A DNA stretch of 64,000 nt, from NCBI RefSeq assembly GCF_037042905.1, contig NC_087252.1:30319994-30383993 (forward strand), read 5' to 3'. Positions within the stretch are counted from its first letter, which is position 1. The number at the start of each line of letters is the position of its first letter. The position numbers were made by a program, and so were the translations under genes. The notes beneath the pieces are model-generated. The model had not been told where the DNA came from and made no database searches. It saw only the letters and a program-made list of their open reading frames with translations. This stretch comes from Lytechinus pictus. Its lineage: Eukaryota; Echinodermata; Echinoidea; Temnopleuroida; Toxopneustidae. Positions 45,619 through 57,474 of the stretch are shown here, piece by piece.

Positions 45619-48537
45619 TTAATTTGTATCAATCAGGTACTTTTTGAAATTACGTTTAAAGGAATGGAGTGATACTGAGTTTTTTATTTCTTTTGGTAAG
45701 GAACTCCACAGTTTAGGGCCAGTGAATAAAAGAGTGGATTTAGCATATGATGTTCGAACCTTTGGAAAATGAAAGTCATTGGCAGAACGGGTTTCATAAG
45801 AATGTAAATCTAGATTAAGGGGAAATAAATCAGAGATATGAGGAGGGTATAGACGATGTTTGCATTTATACATAAAAATTCCGATTTGTAAATTCTTGAT
45901 ATCATATAAAGTTAATAGTTTGAGTTTATGAAATAATGGAGCAGAGTGGGAATAATATGAAGAATTGGAAATAAGGCGAACCGCTCTTTTTTGCAATTTG
46001 AATACTCTATCAGATAGATATTTTGGACAACAAGCCCAGATAATGTTACAATATGAGATATGTGGGAGAAACAAGGTATTATAAATGGAAAGAAGTATTT
46101 TAGGCGGGAGAACGTGACGTAAGCGATACAATACACCGACAACTTGAGATATTTTAACACAGACATCTTCGATATGATATTTCCATGACAAGAGTTCATC
46201 AATATGGATACCTAGAAATTTTGAATGATTTGTATGTAATAATTCAGATCCATTCATGTCTAATTTAATATCCTTAATATCATAATTAATATTACTAAAT
46301 ACCATAAAATTTGTTTTAGACATATTTATAACTAATTTATTACATTTTAACCAATTGCTTAAATTTTGAAGTTCATTGTTTAAAGTATAGGTTATAAAGG
46401 AAATATCATTATGAGTAAAAAAAATACTAGTATCATCTGCAAATTGTATAAAATTTAAAATATTTGAGGAGCATTGAATATCATTTATGTAAATAAGAAA
46501 TAACAATGGGCCCAATATGGATCCTTGTGGAATCCCACAAACAATATTTAACATAACTGAATTAATTGAATCAACAGAGACAAATTGTTTTCTATTTGTT
46601 AGATAATTCACAATCCACTGGTAGGGCGTTCCCCGTATACCACAGTGATAAAGTTTTTGTTTTAGAATATGATGATCTATGGTGTCGAATGCTTTGGACA
46701 AGTCGATGAAAATTCCTACGGTTGTTTTTTTATTTTCAATGGAATTTGTAATATCTTTAGTAAATTTATTTAGAGCCAATGACGTTGAGAGACCCTCCCT
46801 AAATCCATATTGTGTACTATTGAGAATGTTATGAGACGATAAAAAATGGGATACCCTGGTATATACACATTTTTCAATTATTTTTGAGAAGACAGTAAGA
46901 ACAGATATTGGTCTATAATTCGTTACAGTTTCTTTTGATCCTGACTTGAATACAGGTATCACTTTTGCTATCTTAAGTTTATCAGGTACGATTCCTGTAG
47001 AAATTGATTCATTAAAAATATAGCATAGTTGTTTACATATAAATGGAATAACTTTCTTAATAACTTTTATGTCTACGTTGTCGAACCCAGAAGAAGTATT
47101 ATGTTTCAATTTATCTACAACAGATATGATTTCACTTTCAGATATTGGTTGAAAATATATTGAAAAAGGACATCGATTTAAAAGGTATTTTGAAGGAGGT
47201 TCGTTAGTTACATCACTTGTGTTTTTTATTTCTTCCTGCAAATTTGGACCAATAGAAGTAAAAAAGTTATTGAATTCGTTGGCTATTTCTTTTTGATCCG
47301 TAATAATGTTATTATTGTCGACAATTTTTGAAATTTTATTATGATTCTTTTTTCTGTTTAGTACAAAATTTATTTCTTTCCATGTTGCTTTGGTATTCCC
47401 TTTTAAAGAAGTAAATTTAGAATAAAAATATTGCTGTTTAGTTTTTTTAATGGCCTTAGTACATTTATTACGGAAAATTTTATAATTTCTTTCATTAACT
47501 GCTGTTCTGTTAACAATATACTTTTTATAAAGATTTTGTCTCTTTCTGCACATTTTTTTAAGGTCTTGTGTGAACCAGTTATTTTTTAACTTAGGTTTTA
47601 TTTTTATACTTTTGAGAGGGAAACAACTATTATATAACTCTAAGAACTTATCAAAAAAATTATTGAACATATCATTTACATTAGTTTCATGAAAGTCCCA
47701 GTCAAAATCTATTAAAGCTCTGCAAAATTCACAGATATTATCTTCATTAATTAATCGTTTACTTATATAAACTGGAGGAGAATATGAAGTCAAATAAGAA
47801 GAGGAGATGATACAGAAAATAGGTAAATGATCGCTGACATCTCCATAGAGGATACCACATTCCCTAACTGTTTCTAATCTATTAGTGAATATATTATCTA
47901 TCAGTGTACTTGAGTGCGAAGTGATGCGCGTGGGCTTGTTTATAAGTGGATAAAAAGAAAATGAGGAATATGTGTCCGTGAAGCTATTACTAAGAAGACT
48001 ACCGTCTAATGATATAAGATTTATGTTATAATCTCCGAGCAGGTAACATGGCTTAGAATTTGGAATAAGCAGAAGGGTGTTTTGTAAAATATTCAGAAAA
48101 TAATCAATGGGTTGACCAGGTGGTCTATATATGCAACCAATTATTATACTTTTATTTATTTCTACAAAAATTGCCTCACAGTTTTCGTTACTGATATAAA
48201 AATCATTTTTTGTTTCATACTCTAAAGAATCTGAAATGTAAAACCCAACGCCACCACCACGTTTATTTTCTCTCTCTTGTCCTATAAAGGAATAATTATT
48301 GAGGTTACATAGATTTGGATGGGATTTTTTCAACCATGTTTCAGATAAAGCAATAACACTGAACTGTTTTTCGAAGTTATCTAGATATAAAGATAGACTT
48401 TCAAAATTCTTAGTTAAGCTACGACAATTTAAATGCATTATTGATATAAGTTTAGTGCTGTCAATATTTGAATTAAGTTTATTATATTTTCCTACTGTGA
48501 AGTATGACGTCTCTCCAAAGACATTGTTATTAGACAT
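45619..48537 (-). CDS. LINE ORF2: endonuclease-reverse transcriptase, 972 aa, intact
   Basis: A single uninterrupted frame from ATG. An N-terminal APE-type endonuclease is marked by LNCRS (about residues 36-40), SETW (65-68), GDYNINL (168-174) and SDHLPI (235-240). The reverse transcriptase has YRPISVL (541-547), IDLSKAFDTIDH (611-622), GIPQGSILGPLLF (668-680) and the catalytic FADD (699-702). The C-terminus has RAVRLI and a GPKLWSSLP block typical of Jockey/CR1-group elements. No RNase H is evident. It copies its own RNA into DNA at a nicked target. The intact frame points to recent activity; which clade within the group needs a tree. Confidence 0.95.
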   Translation of the reverse strand: MSNNNVFGETSYFTVGKYNKLNSNIDSTKLISIMHLNCRSLTKNFESLSLYLDNFEKQFSVIALSETWLKKSHPNLCNLNNYSFIGQERENKRGGGVGFYISDSLEYETKNDFYISNENCEAIFVEINKSIIIGCIYRPPGQPIDYFLNILQNTLLLIPNSKPCYLLGDYNINLISLDGSLLSNSFTDTYSSFSFYPLINKPTRITSHSSTLIDNIFTNRLETVRECGILYGDVSDHLPIFCIISSSYLTSYSPPVYISKRLINEDNICEFCRALIDFDWDFHETNVNDMFNNFFDKFLELYNSCFPLKSIKIKPKLKNNWFTQDLKKMCRKRQNLYKKYIVNRTAVNERNYKIFRNKCTKAIKKTKQQYFYSKFTSLKGNTKATWKEINFVLNRKKNHNKISKIVDNNNIITDQKEIANEFNNFFTSIGPNLQEEIKNTSDVTNEPPSKYLLNRCPFSIYFQPISESEIISVVDKLKHNTSSGFDNVDIKVIKKVIPFICKQLCYIFNESISTGIVPDKLKIAKVIPVFKSGSKETVTNYRPISVLTVFSKIIEKCVYTRVSHFLSSHNILNSTQYGFREGLSTSLALNKFTKDITNSIENKKTTVGIFIDLSKAFDTIDHHILKQKLYHCGIRGTPYQWIVNYLTNRKQFVSVDSINSVMLNIVCGIPQGSILGPLLFLIYINDIQCSSNILNFIQFADDTSIFFTHNDISFITYTLNNELQNLSNWLKCNKLVINMSKTNFMVFSNINYDIKDIKLDMNGSELLHTNHSKFLGIHIDELLSWKYHIEDVCVKISQVVGVLYRLRHVLPPKILLSIYNTLFLPHISYCNIIWACCPKYLSDRVFKLQKRAVRLISNSSYYSHSAPLFHKLKLLTLYDIKNLQIGIFMYKCKHRLYPPHISDLFPLNLDLHSYETRSANDFHFPKVRTSYAKSTLLFTGPKLWSSLPKEIKNSVSLHSFKRNFKKYLIDTN

Positions 48538-48889
48538 ATTATATCATTAAGTACACACAGTTTCCAAACTAGTAATAAATATGGTAGAGTAAAGTGAATC
48601 AAGAACAATAATTTGCATTGACAGAAAAATCATGCATAAGTTACACAAAACAGGCAAAAAACATAAATTTATATATATATGTAAACAAAGTAAATGATTA
48701 AAAGGAAACAACAACAATCATAGGGTAAGTCTGGAATGCATAAAAATAAATTAGGAATGATTATAAGGAATATTTTTTAATGCATCACAATATGATAATC
48801 TCGATTGATTATTTTAATTAAAAAATGAATATAATAAACAATAATACCAATGCACTTTTTGTTCTGTATGTAAAAAAAACTTTTTTTTT

Positions 48890-49500
48890 TCTTTAATTCT
48901 TAATCAGTAAATTGTATGCAATGTTCAATGAACAATGAAAAAAAAAGGGGAAGTTTGATATGAAAATCTGTAAGATGTATGCTTAAAGTAATGAAATGTT
49001 CGTAAATGAGTCTTCCAAAACCGTTATACACTCGGGAATGTATACAATGAATTAACCATTTCATAAAGAATAATAAGAACATTATCTGTAAAATCCTAGG
49101 TTTTTTTTAAAGCAACGAAATGTTCCTACATAATTATGCTTTCCAATACAAATATGCGTTGGAGCATTTAATGCATGGCAAAGAGTTTATATTATATCCA
49201 AGTCCTCTCTACATGTAATAAAGAATCATAAAGAATAATCCCAAATACACGTTTTTTATATGCACAAAACTCTATTTTTTTTTTGTTATTCTTAATCAAT
49301 GAATAAATGAACAGTGAGAACAAATCACAAATCACAAATTGCAAACTTGGAAGTCTGATTTAAAAATCTGTGAATTATATAATACGTTTTAAAAATAGCA
49401 TATACATATACATATGCCCTCCGAAACAAAATGCATTGGGGAATTTAATGCATGACAAAGAGTTCATATCATGTCCAAGTCTTCTGTACATGTAATAACT
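48890..49500 (-). repeat. Imperfect duplication in the LINE inter-ORF spacer
   Basis: Sequence at 49418-49500, which includes the last codons of ORF1, is repeated in diverged form at about 49141-49215: both hold TTTAATGCATG(A/G)CAAAGAGTT and CTACATGTAATAA-type blocks. A weaker related copy lies at 48890-49080. The spacer therefore grew by duplication of the ORF1 end. Confidence 0.55.
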
Positions 49501-50240
49501 TTTTTAACTGTCCGACCACCAGTCGCAGGCAGTAGGGCAATTACCCTACCGTCTGATGTCCAGGCTGAAAGGACCTTAGAATATGCTTTAGTTTCACGCA
49601 AGAGGGCAGCATTTGTTTTTGTTAGGTCTTCATCTATACCCATCTTACTTCCTTTCAACTCACGACGTTTTGAGATAATTGCCTTTCTCATCCGATAGCT
49701 GACAAGTTTTACAATTATGGGACGCGGGGTATCTTTATTCGCTGTTCGCGATGCTGATCGGGTCTTCACTCCATGATTGTTGGACCCATCCCTTTTCTTG
49801 GAGATTCGATGAGAGCGTTCAATGTCGGCTTTGTTGATGGGTATTTTCAATTTGTTGGTGACAATATCCTGGATTAAATCATCAGTGTTTTCATTCATAG
49901 ATTCTTGTACACCGTAGAATCTGAGGCAATTACGCCTCGAATATTGTTCTTGTGTGTTCAACTCTCTTTTAAGTTCTGAGACTGTGCTTTCTCTATGATC
50001 AATGTTGCGTTTTAGTTGAACAATATCTAAAGAGAGTGCATCTACCTTGATCTCCAAATCCATTATCTTTGCTTCATTGCGATCGATTCTGTCTATTATC
50101 CTCCCTAATTCCTTTTGTACACCTTCACGAACGGCCTGATGGACGGTCTTAAGGAATGCGTCTCCATTAAAGAAGGACTGTACGACATTTTGGGCAATGG
50201 TTTCGACCTCTGCCGAAGACATGGGGGATACTGATGACAT
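49464..50240 (-). CDS. LINE ORF1: coiled-coil / L1-type RNA-binding protein, 258 aa
   Basis: The first ATG in frame is at 50240; the frame is open further upstream but without ATG. A heptad-like coiled coil (about residues 45-115) is followed by RRNCLRFYGV and a basic C-terminal half (IERSHRI, RPIIVKL, KRRELKG). This is the layout of L1-like ORF1 RNA chaperones (coiled coil, RRM, C-terminal domain). It probably coats LINE RNA to form the transposition particle. It lies 926 bp before ORF2 on the same strand. Confidence 0.85.
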   Translation of the reverse strand: MSSVSPMSSAEVETIAQNVVQSFFNGDAFLKTVHQAVREGVQKELGRIIDRIDRNEAKIMDLEIKVDALSLDIVQLKRNIDHRESTVSELKRELNTQEQYSRRNCLRFYGVQESMNENTDDLIQDIVTNKLKIPINKADIERSHRISKKRDGSNNHGVKTRSASRTANKDTPRPIIVKLVSYRMRKAIISKRRELKGSKMGIDEDLTKTNAALLRETKAYSKVLSAWTSDGRVIALLPATGGRTVKKVITCTEDLDMI

Positions 50241-50348
50241 AATGGCAGAAGATAGGCCAACATGTATAATGATGTCAAGATATGATGCAAAGTACTCAAC
50301 AGAATCTATGCAATAAAAATATTCTATTTCACCGTAATTCTGTATCAA

Positions 50349-52300
50349 AAGTCATTTGATGAATATTTGAAGATAAAAAGTGTTAAACCAGAGGTGGCTA
50401 TAAATTCAATCAAGATAGAATCGTGTAGCAAATTGTACTTACGAATTCATATCCATATAATTCTCAATGATGGTATTATTCCATATCCATATTTAAGAGT
50501 TGATGCATTCCAGAGAATGTTTGTAGTAATCATATGTTACTGCATAATGACGGTTCTAGTTCAAGAACATACAACAACATCGTATTGGTGTCTTCGTAGC
50601 AGTGCTTGCGTTACATATATATATTCACTGTGGGTGGGACTGGGCAGAATACGAAGTTCCGACAAAAGTGAAAACAGCGTAGCACTTTCCTCATCAGGAT
50701 TCTCATCAAAATACAAAAAACAATAACTATCCAGTTTTCCACTCGTTGCAAAAATTGTTAAACAAAGTAATAAAGCGTAAAACGGTATTGTTATATTTGC
50801 TCTGATGGTTAATTTTTAAGCAATAACTGCACTTCCGACGTTGACGTTGACGTATTGACGTTGAAGAATAAGTAACCCCCTATTCAATGTGGTGGAACTT
50901 TTTTTCAAGGCTGTCTTTAGCAATGTCATTTGGCAGTAATGTTTATCAACCTATGGGCAGAATTCTGTGCGAAAATGAAATCGATTTTTTTATTTATGGA
51001 TGAGTGAGCACACATCATCAAAGTGAAAAAATTTGGTATTTTCAATGTCACAGACCCATTTTAAATAGTAATAAAGTGAATATTGGGGGCAAATTCGGTT
51101 TCAAATGTGACTTTAATTGCTGTTGTTTTTATCATCCATCATTTCTATCACCACACACTTTCCGAAGTTTTAAAATGTTCATGGTTGAGCGAGCACATTC
51201 GAAAACTTAAGAATGAATACTCTATATACTGCATAAATGTAATTTTTTCTTACAAATTCTCATGATCAGTTTAATTTATGGACAAATCAGTGGTGGATCC
51301 AGAATTTTAAAATGGGGGAGGGGCCTATAATCGGGGAGCCACCAACATTTTCAAATTTTAACATGATCTAACAAGTTGTAGAGGATACTACCATAAACCC
51401 CTTTGATGATACGTCACTATACAGGGGCTGCGGAACGGTTTTTAAAGTGTGGGGGGGGGCTGACCATGCAAAAAATCACAATCGTATGGTCATTTTTATA
51501 TTTTTGTACATGCTTTTGGAAAGGCATGTACATGCCCCTGCATTATTGTGCTCACTCAACCATGAACATACGATATCAAAAGTGTGTGTGGAGTGGCTAA
51601 ATGATGGACAGTAAAACAGCATTAACACCATAAAATTCACCTAAAAACAACTTTTGCCCAGCTTTGTATTTGCACAATCTGAAAAACGACTCTTGTGACT
51701 TTCAAAAATTGTCATTTTTAATTCAATCTTTAATAACTCATGCATGACTAAACCGATCAATCTCATATTTCCCAAGAGGTTGCTCAATGAGTGTAGAAAA
51801 CCACCTACGAAATATCATATCTCAAAATAATTCCGTTCAAAAGTTACGGCAATTTGATTTAGGGGGGACTTACTTTTTTTGTTGTGTATATATCCCACAA
51901 AAAACGAAACCGAGACTTATCGATGATTTATCATAATTTAATCACAAATACAATAGACAAATGACCTTCCATTGCAAAGCTTACAATCTCTTCTTTCATC
52001 TTATATTACTAAAATTATTTTTCATTCACGCATGAGTGAGCAAAAACAATTTGAAGAGGGGATGCTAAAAAGTAATTTGGCGGGCTGTATCTGGTTTTCA
52101 AAAAGAAAACCGCATTTGTAAAAAGTTCAATATTTGCTCTTTAATTTGATACCTCAATTACAGAAAGTGGTCAACAAATAACAAAGTTCTGGTTATTTGA
52201 AATAAGCCTTGGATTTCAATAATTTCATAAAATGAAGAGTATTTGCAGGCTAGCGTTCAGACTCACTCGACATTCCGTTGTGTTGACGATCAGTCATGCA
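50349..52300. other. LINE upstream flank and AT-rich DNA
   Basis: 50349-50750 may be LINE 5' UTR. Further right, a phrase like TGAGTGAGCAC appears in both orientations (about 51001, 51183, 51548 inverted, 52030). No gene. Confidence 0.3.
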
Positions 52301-52873
52301 TTAAAGGAGAATGAAACTCTTGGAGCAAGTTAGCTTTTGTGAAAGCAGAAAAATCAAAGAATAAGATCAACAAAAGTTTGAGTAAAATAGGTCTAGCAAT
52401 AGAAGAGTTATGAGCATTTGAATGTCGAGATCACTAATGCTATGGAGATCCTCCCATTGGCAATGCGACCAAGATCTATGATGTCACTGATGAACAACTC
52501 TCCCCTTTTGGACGCTGAAAATATACCCCAAAACATCTCTTTTTGCTCATTCTAATAATATGACAAACGATTCATCAATGATATAATGTTGTGAAACCTC
52601 TGTACTTGTCCTCTCATAAAGAGAACACCTCACCTGGTGATATATTAGTGAAATATGTACTAAAGTAATGAGGGAGTTGTACGTGTGTGACATCACAGAT
52701 CTTGGTCGCACTGCCAATAGGAGGATCTACATGGCATTAGTGATCTCAATATTCAAATGCTCATAACTTTCTTATTATTCATTCAATCTTCCTCAAACTT
52801 TCAACAATATGTTTCTTTGATTTTTCTCTTTGATATGGATTCAGCTGGTTTCAAGGGTTTCATTCTCCTTTAA
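52301..52873. mobile_element. TTAA-flanked MITE, family 4
   Basis: 573 bp, ends TTAAAGGAGAATGAAACTCT and TTTCATTCTCCTTTAA. The inner arms are also inverted (GACCAAGATCTATGATGTCA against TGACATCACAGATCTTGGTC). Non-coding. Confidence 0.85.
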
Positions 52874-53558
52874 GTATTTTGTTAACCGTGCGCTTGCTTA
52901 TGTGGGAAACCGGTGAAAAATACAAGCATTGTTTCGAGGGAACAGAACTTTTTTACCTCTTGACCATTTTCTGTTATAAAGGCATCAAATGAAAGAGCAG
53001 ATATTTAACTTTTTAGGCATGTGATTTTCTTTTTGAAATTCTGATGACCCCCTCCAAATAATTTGTTGGTATCCTTTCTACAAATTGTTTTTGCACACTC
53101 ATGCGTGAATGAGGAATAATCTCCGTAATTACAGATGAAAGAGGAGATTCTAAGCTTTTTGGGGGACGCACTGTGTAAGCACATTGCCACAAATTTTGAT
53201 ATTTGACGAGTCTATACTCTATAATTATCGTTTAGGAAAGCATGGGTTTGTTTTGATATCATCTAGAACCATATCTGATATAGACTATCGTAACCTTTTA
53301 TCCGCTTTTGGTAACATCCTTACTTGGTTCCATTACTATAAGACTGGAGAAGAACAAACAAAATACATCAGTGCAATAGGATTGTGGCCCGAATGCCATT
53401 GGGCTTCCAGCCAGGGTAGAAAAAAAAAGACAGAAAGAAGACGTCATAATAGAGTGGAATGTCAACACCTGTTAGCCTGACTAGCGCTACCCTCTAGTAA
53501 CATTGTGATTTCATGCAGCACTAGATGGCGCACTCTAATATAAAGATGATATTATTAA

Positions 53559-53633
53559 GGTGCCGTGGCCGAGTGGTCTTAGGCGCCTGGCTGTACATGG
53601 AAAGTCCGAGGTTCGATCCCCGGCCACGGCACC
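53559..53633 (+). mobile_element. tRNA-like SINE head
   Basis: The acceptor stem GGTGCCG/CGGCACC pairs perfectly and A and B boxes are good, but no anticodon arm folds. The following GTGAGCAAGGCATTAAAT resembles the body of marine SINEs, so a SINE is more likely than a working tRNA gene. Confidence 0.55.
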
Positions 53634-54541
53634 TATGCCCGTGAGCAAGGCATTAAATAGCTATTCATTCTTTTATCCTGCATTCAAAGAAATGAAAAAG
53701 CGACACGCATTATTGGTAATTAGGTGTTCACTTAAAAACCACCAAATATCCATGCTAGCACATGACCCAAAGTTAAGAGCGCCACCACAAATATTAAGAG
53801 TTTTTTTTTATTAAAATATTTTTGTTTGATTTTTCCTTATTCAAAATGCGACCTATCCGTATAAATATGATAATGTTAGTAAGATTAAATTCACTTTTCA
53901 ACGGGGTGGCTATCTTAAATCATTATCATTCCACGAGCATCCATTTAGTTTGAAAAAACACTCTTTGCTACAATATGATCATTTATACGATATGGCAACT
54001 TACAGAAGATTATAAACATCTACGATTTCACAAGAGTTGCCCCCCCCCCTTCAAAAATAATAAATCTGATAACAAAACCTTTTATTATTAAGAACAATGA
54101 TAATCATGATATTAATAACAATAATAATAATGATAATAATGATTATAATAGATAATACTAATAATAATAAGAATAATAATAATACAGGTTACATTATAGC
54201 GCTTCATACTTTTTTTTTCTAAATAATTTTATTACTACCCCGATAAAAGGATCTAACAGGAACATAATAAAATGTAAACGATATCAAACTATTCAATTAC
54301 CGTTTAAAGAAACGTCATGACCAAATCTGGTGACAATTTTGTTGGATCTCATCTTAAGATTAAAACGAGCGTATTTTCCAGGCTGTTTCATTGTAAAGGA
54401 CACGTAAGTTGAAATCATTGACAGTAGCCATTTAGTTAAAAATTGAACACTAGGGCCCCGTTGCATAGAGGTTACCATAACGGTAGCTTTGCCATCAAAT
54501 GGTAACTTCCATTGAATCCTTGATTTTGTTTGGGCTTTGGG

Positions 54542-54601
54542 CAGTGGCGTACCTAGGATTTTTCACAGGGGGGGCAAAATTGGCCGCCAAAAAATTTGAC
54601 A

Positions 54602-54637
<36 letters not shown>

Positions 54638-54683
54638 GTCATCAATACAAAATAAAGATTTTCGTACCAGAAAAAATTTGACA

Positions 54684-54718
<35 letters not shown>

Positions 54719-54785
54719 TCTTCAAAATCTCGTCAGGGGGGGCAGAGTGCCCCCCCTTATGGGGCGCCAAGTGTCCGCCAGTGAT
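54542..54785 (+). mobile_element. hAT-like end fragment with poly-A tracts
   Basis: Begins CAGTGGCGTACCTAGG, as in the 13823 element, then two copies of AATTTGACAAGCAAAA, each leading into an A run of about 30 bp. The right terminus is not recognisable. Confidence 0.5.
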
Positions 54786-55440
54786 TTCCGTCCAAATCAC
54801 GGCATTCCGTACACAAAATGTGTTTTTATTCAGACGAAAATCATTTCGTCATGACGCTTTTTTATTTCGTACACAAAATTTATTTTTTGTCACACAAAAT
54901 CAATTTCGTCTCGACGAAATGCACGAAATCAATTTCGTATAGACGAAATGTAATTGCGTCCACAAAGTTTATTTGGCGTGCCATACGAAATGAATTTTTA
55001 TCAAACGAAATGGCGCGCCAAATGTCCGATGGTAAATTCCGTCCAATTCACGCCATTCCGTACACAAAATGTGTTTTTGTTCATATGAAAATCATTTCGT
55101 CATGACGCAGTTTTATTTCGTATACGAAATTATTTTTTGTCACACAAAATCAATTTTCGTCGAGACTAAATGTAATTGCGTCCACAAAATTTATTTCGTT
55201 GCGATGCGAAAATCTATTCCGTCGACGAAATCATTTTGTGTCAAAACCACAAAAAAATTTCGTTGACGAAATGATTTTGTGTCAAAACACAAAAAAATTT
55301 CGTCGACGAAATGATTTTGTGTCAAAACACAAAAAAATTTCGTCGACGAAATGATTTTGTGGTTTTGACACAAAATTATTTCGTCGACGAAATGATTTTG
55401 TGTTTTGAGTCTTTTTGACATAAAATCATTTCGTCTCCTC
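54786..55440. repeat. Palindromic short-repeat array (TTTCGTCGACGAAA)
   Basis: Two direct copies of about 250 bp (from about 54775 and 55027; both CATTCCGTACACAAAATGTG) lead into five 40-bp units at about 55218-55435, each centred on CGTCGACG with AAATGATTTTGTG arms. The last units are inverted. Confidence 0.8.
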
Positions 55441-56034
55441 TGTCTCGAAGGGGACATAAGAAGGTCGCTGATTGGCTGCACCTTGCTCAAGCTGTTTTCG
55501 CTCCGGGACGATCACACTTTTTCACAGCTCAGATTGGCATGTTGGTGAACTTATTAGCTTAGATTTCACGTTATTCATGCCTATACATGAGCTGCATACA
55601 ACTGCTCTAATCGGTAGGATGTGGACGGACATTGCATTCGTAAGTTCAGCTATGTTTTCGACTTCAAAATTACGTTGAAAAAAAAATGGGAATTCGTTAG
55701 TCGTTACCAAACTTGCATTTGCATAAAGCTGTGTAACAATACTAGTCCCGTGTATTTAAGTTTATGTACTGTAGTCAGCAGACCATTGGGGGGGGGGGTG
55801 GTCTTTTCTGCACACCTAAAAAGTAAAATGGTTATGAATTATACAGGTTGAAGATATTTAGGCCTTGATCTTAATAAATAATGTAAAATTCATTCCGAGC
55901 AAAATGCTGAAAATTTCATTGAAATTGGATGACAACAAAAGTTATTGATGCCTGGCCGTACATGCCGTATGAAAGTGTTAAGTGAAACTCTAAGTCTAAC
56001 GTTAGGCTACTCCACTCAGTGACTCACGCGTATT

Positions 56035-56070
56035 GCGAGGTTAGTATTAGTATACTATTACTAACCTCGC
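56035..56070. repeat. 36-bp palindrome
   Basis: GCGAGGTTAGTA and TACTAACCTCGC flank a self-complementary centre; only one mismatched pair. A related hairpin with the same ends is at 56381-56441. Confidence 0.8.
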
Positions 56071-56380
56071 ACCATTAACCACGTTTGGCAATGGATTTCT
56101 AACTAGTGGGTCACGCGTGCTGTGATCCCACTTCTGGTGTCCACAACACACAACTTCTATTGCTTGATTTTTCTGTGCGCGGCGGCATGTAATGAACCCT
56201 TGAGTGACTAGGCCTAAAAAACTCAGGCAATGGTTCGTATAGCCAGCCATTAAACACTCCACTATAGCCTATAGGTGAAGCAGAGGTTAGCAGTAGTGAA
56301 GTGTAGTGGAGCTTACACGAACCATCGCCCGCTGTACTAGTATAGTTGTGGTAGCCTTAGCCCTGGCCCCAATACTAGTT

Positions 56381-56441
56381 CGAGGTTAGTGGCTACATAT
56401 AGTTGCTACAGTACATGTATAGATCTATAGTACTAACCTCG
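56381..56441. repeat. Hairpin with CGAGGTTAGT ends
   Basis: CGAGGTTAGT at the left and ACTAACCTCG at the right, 41 bp apart; the inner part also partly pairs. Same terminal phrase as 56035-56070. Confidence 0.65.
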
Positions 56442-56531
56442 TACACCGAACTGCATTTGGCCCTGGATTTCTGTGAAGTTGGCAAACATCGCTTCATTAC
56501 AATACAGAATTAATATTTGCCGAAACTCCTC

Positions 56532-56563
56532 GCTACTCACCGGGGCGCTTTGCGGTGAGTAGC
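56532..56563. repeat. Hairpin, 10-bp stem
   Basis: GCTACTCACC and GGTGAGTAGC around a 12-nt GC-rich loop. Confidence 0.6.
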
Positions 56564-56769
56564 CATAATACAAAAAGTCAATAGTATATTTTTAATTAGG
56601 CCTAAATCAAAATCATATTTAAAAAAAAGCAAATTTGATTACTTTGGAGTTTGGACTAGAAAGTGACTTTGCGTGTCTCTTCTTTTTACGCAAATAAAAG
56701 GAAGCCTGATGATGGCGCTAATAAATTTCACAGCCTTGATTCAGGCTCGCTTCAAATGCAGCTCCTCGG

Positions 56770-57466
56770 TAATTATGCCCCCGCAGACAAAGTCCGGAGG
56801 GGGCATTAAGCGTTGCCCCTGTCCATTGATTCGCCCGCCCCCCCCCCAATTGGTTTCCGCACAATAAATCGAAATATATTTCGATTTATATATATTGATT
56901 TTTAAAAAAATTGGTGTGTAGGTACATGACACCATAGTACAGGCCAACTTTGAATTCGGAGTCTGCAGGTCCAAGGTCACAGCTCATGAAATATCCGAGT
57001 TGGTTTCCGCATGATGACTTACGAAATATTCAACAGATTTATAAAAATTAGGGTGTGTAGGTAGATGACACCATATACAGGCTAAGTTCGGAGTCGGCAG
57101 GTCAAAGGTCACGGCTCATTAAATATGCATTTTAGTTTCCGCATGATTACTTATGAAATATTCTACATATTTAAACGAATTTGAGTGTGTAGGTAGACGA
57201 CACCAAAATACAGGTCAAGTTCGAATTCGTAGTCGGCAGGTCAAAGGTCACGGCTCATTAAATATGCAATTTAGTTTCCGCATGATTACTTTAAAAATAT
57301 TCTACATATTTAAACAAATTTGAGTGTGTAGGTAGATGATACCAATACAGGCTAAGTTCGAATTCGGAGTATGCAGGTCAAAGATCACAGCTCCTTAAAG
57401 ATATCTTATGAAATATTCTACAGATTTTTAAAAAATTTGGGTGTGTAGGTAGATGATGATGCACAG
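56770..57466 (+). repeat. Tandem repeat of about 120 bp
   Basis: Units share TGTGTAGGTAGATGACACCA, AAGTTCGAATTCGGAGT and GGTCAAAGGTCACGGCTCAT. The array starts with GCCCCCGCAGAC and GGGGGCATTAAGCGTTGCCC. Further units at 59220-59330 and 60140-60410. Confidence 0.75.
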
Positions 57467-57474
57467 CATTTTTA

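Larger units (their letters stand above)
45376..50348 (-). mobile_element. Jockey/CR1-group LINE, both ORFs open
   Basis: ORF1 and ORF2 lie in order on the minus strand with a 0.9-kb AT-rich spacer. The 3' untranslated part runs from 45618 towards the TA that abuts the inverted-repeat element ending at 45375; no poly-A or clear repeat tail is seen there, so the 3' border is approximate. The 5' border is also uncertain; sequence up to about 50.75 kb may be 5' UTR. Confidence 0.8.

Noticed and set aside
45912..46202. 96-codon minus frame inside the LINE
   Set aside because: Out-of-frame shadow of ORF2.
53559..53633. Functional tRNA gene
   Set aside because: Acceptor stem and boxes are good but no anticodon arm can be folded, and a SINE-like body follows.
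55191..55490. 99-codon minus frame with repeated HFVDEI words
   Set aside because: Translation of the 40-bp palindromic repeat array.
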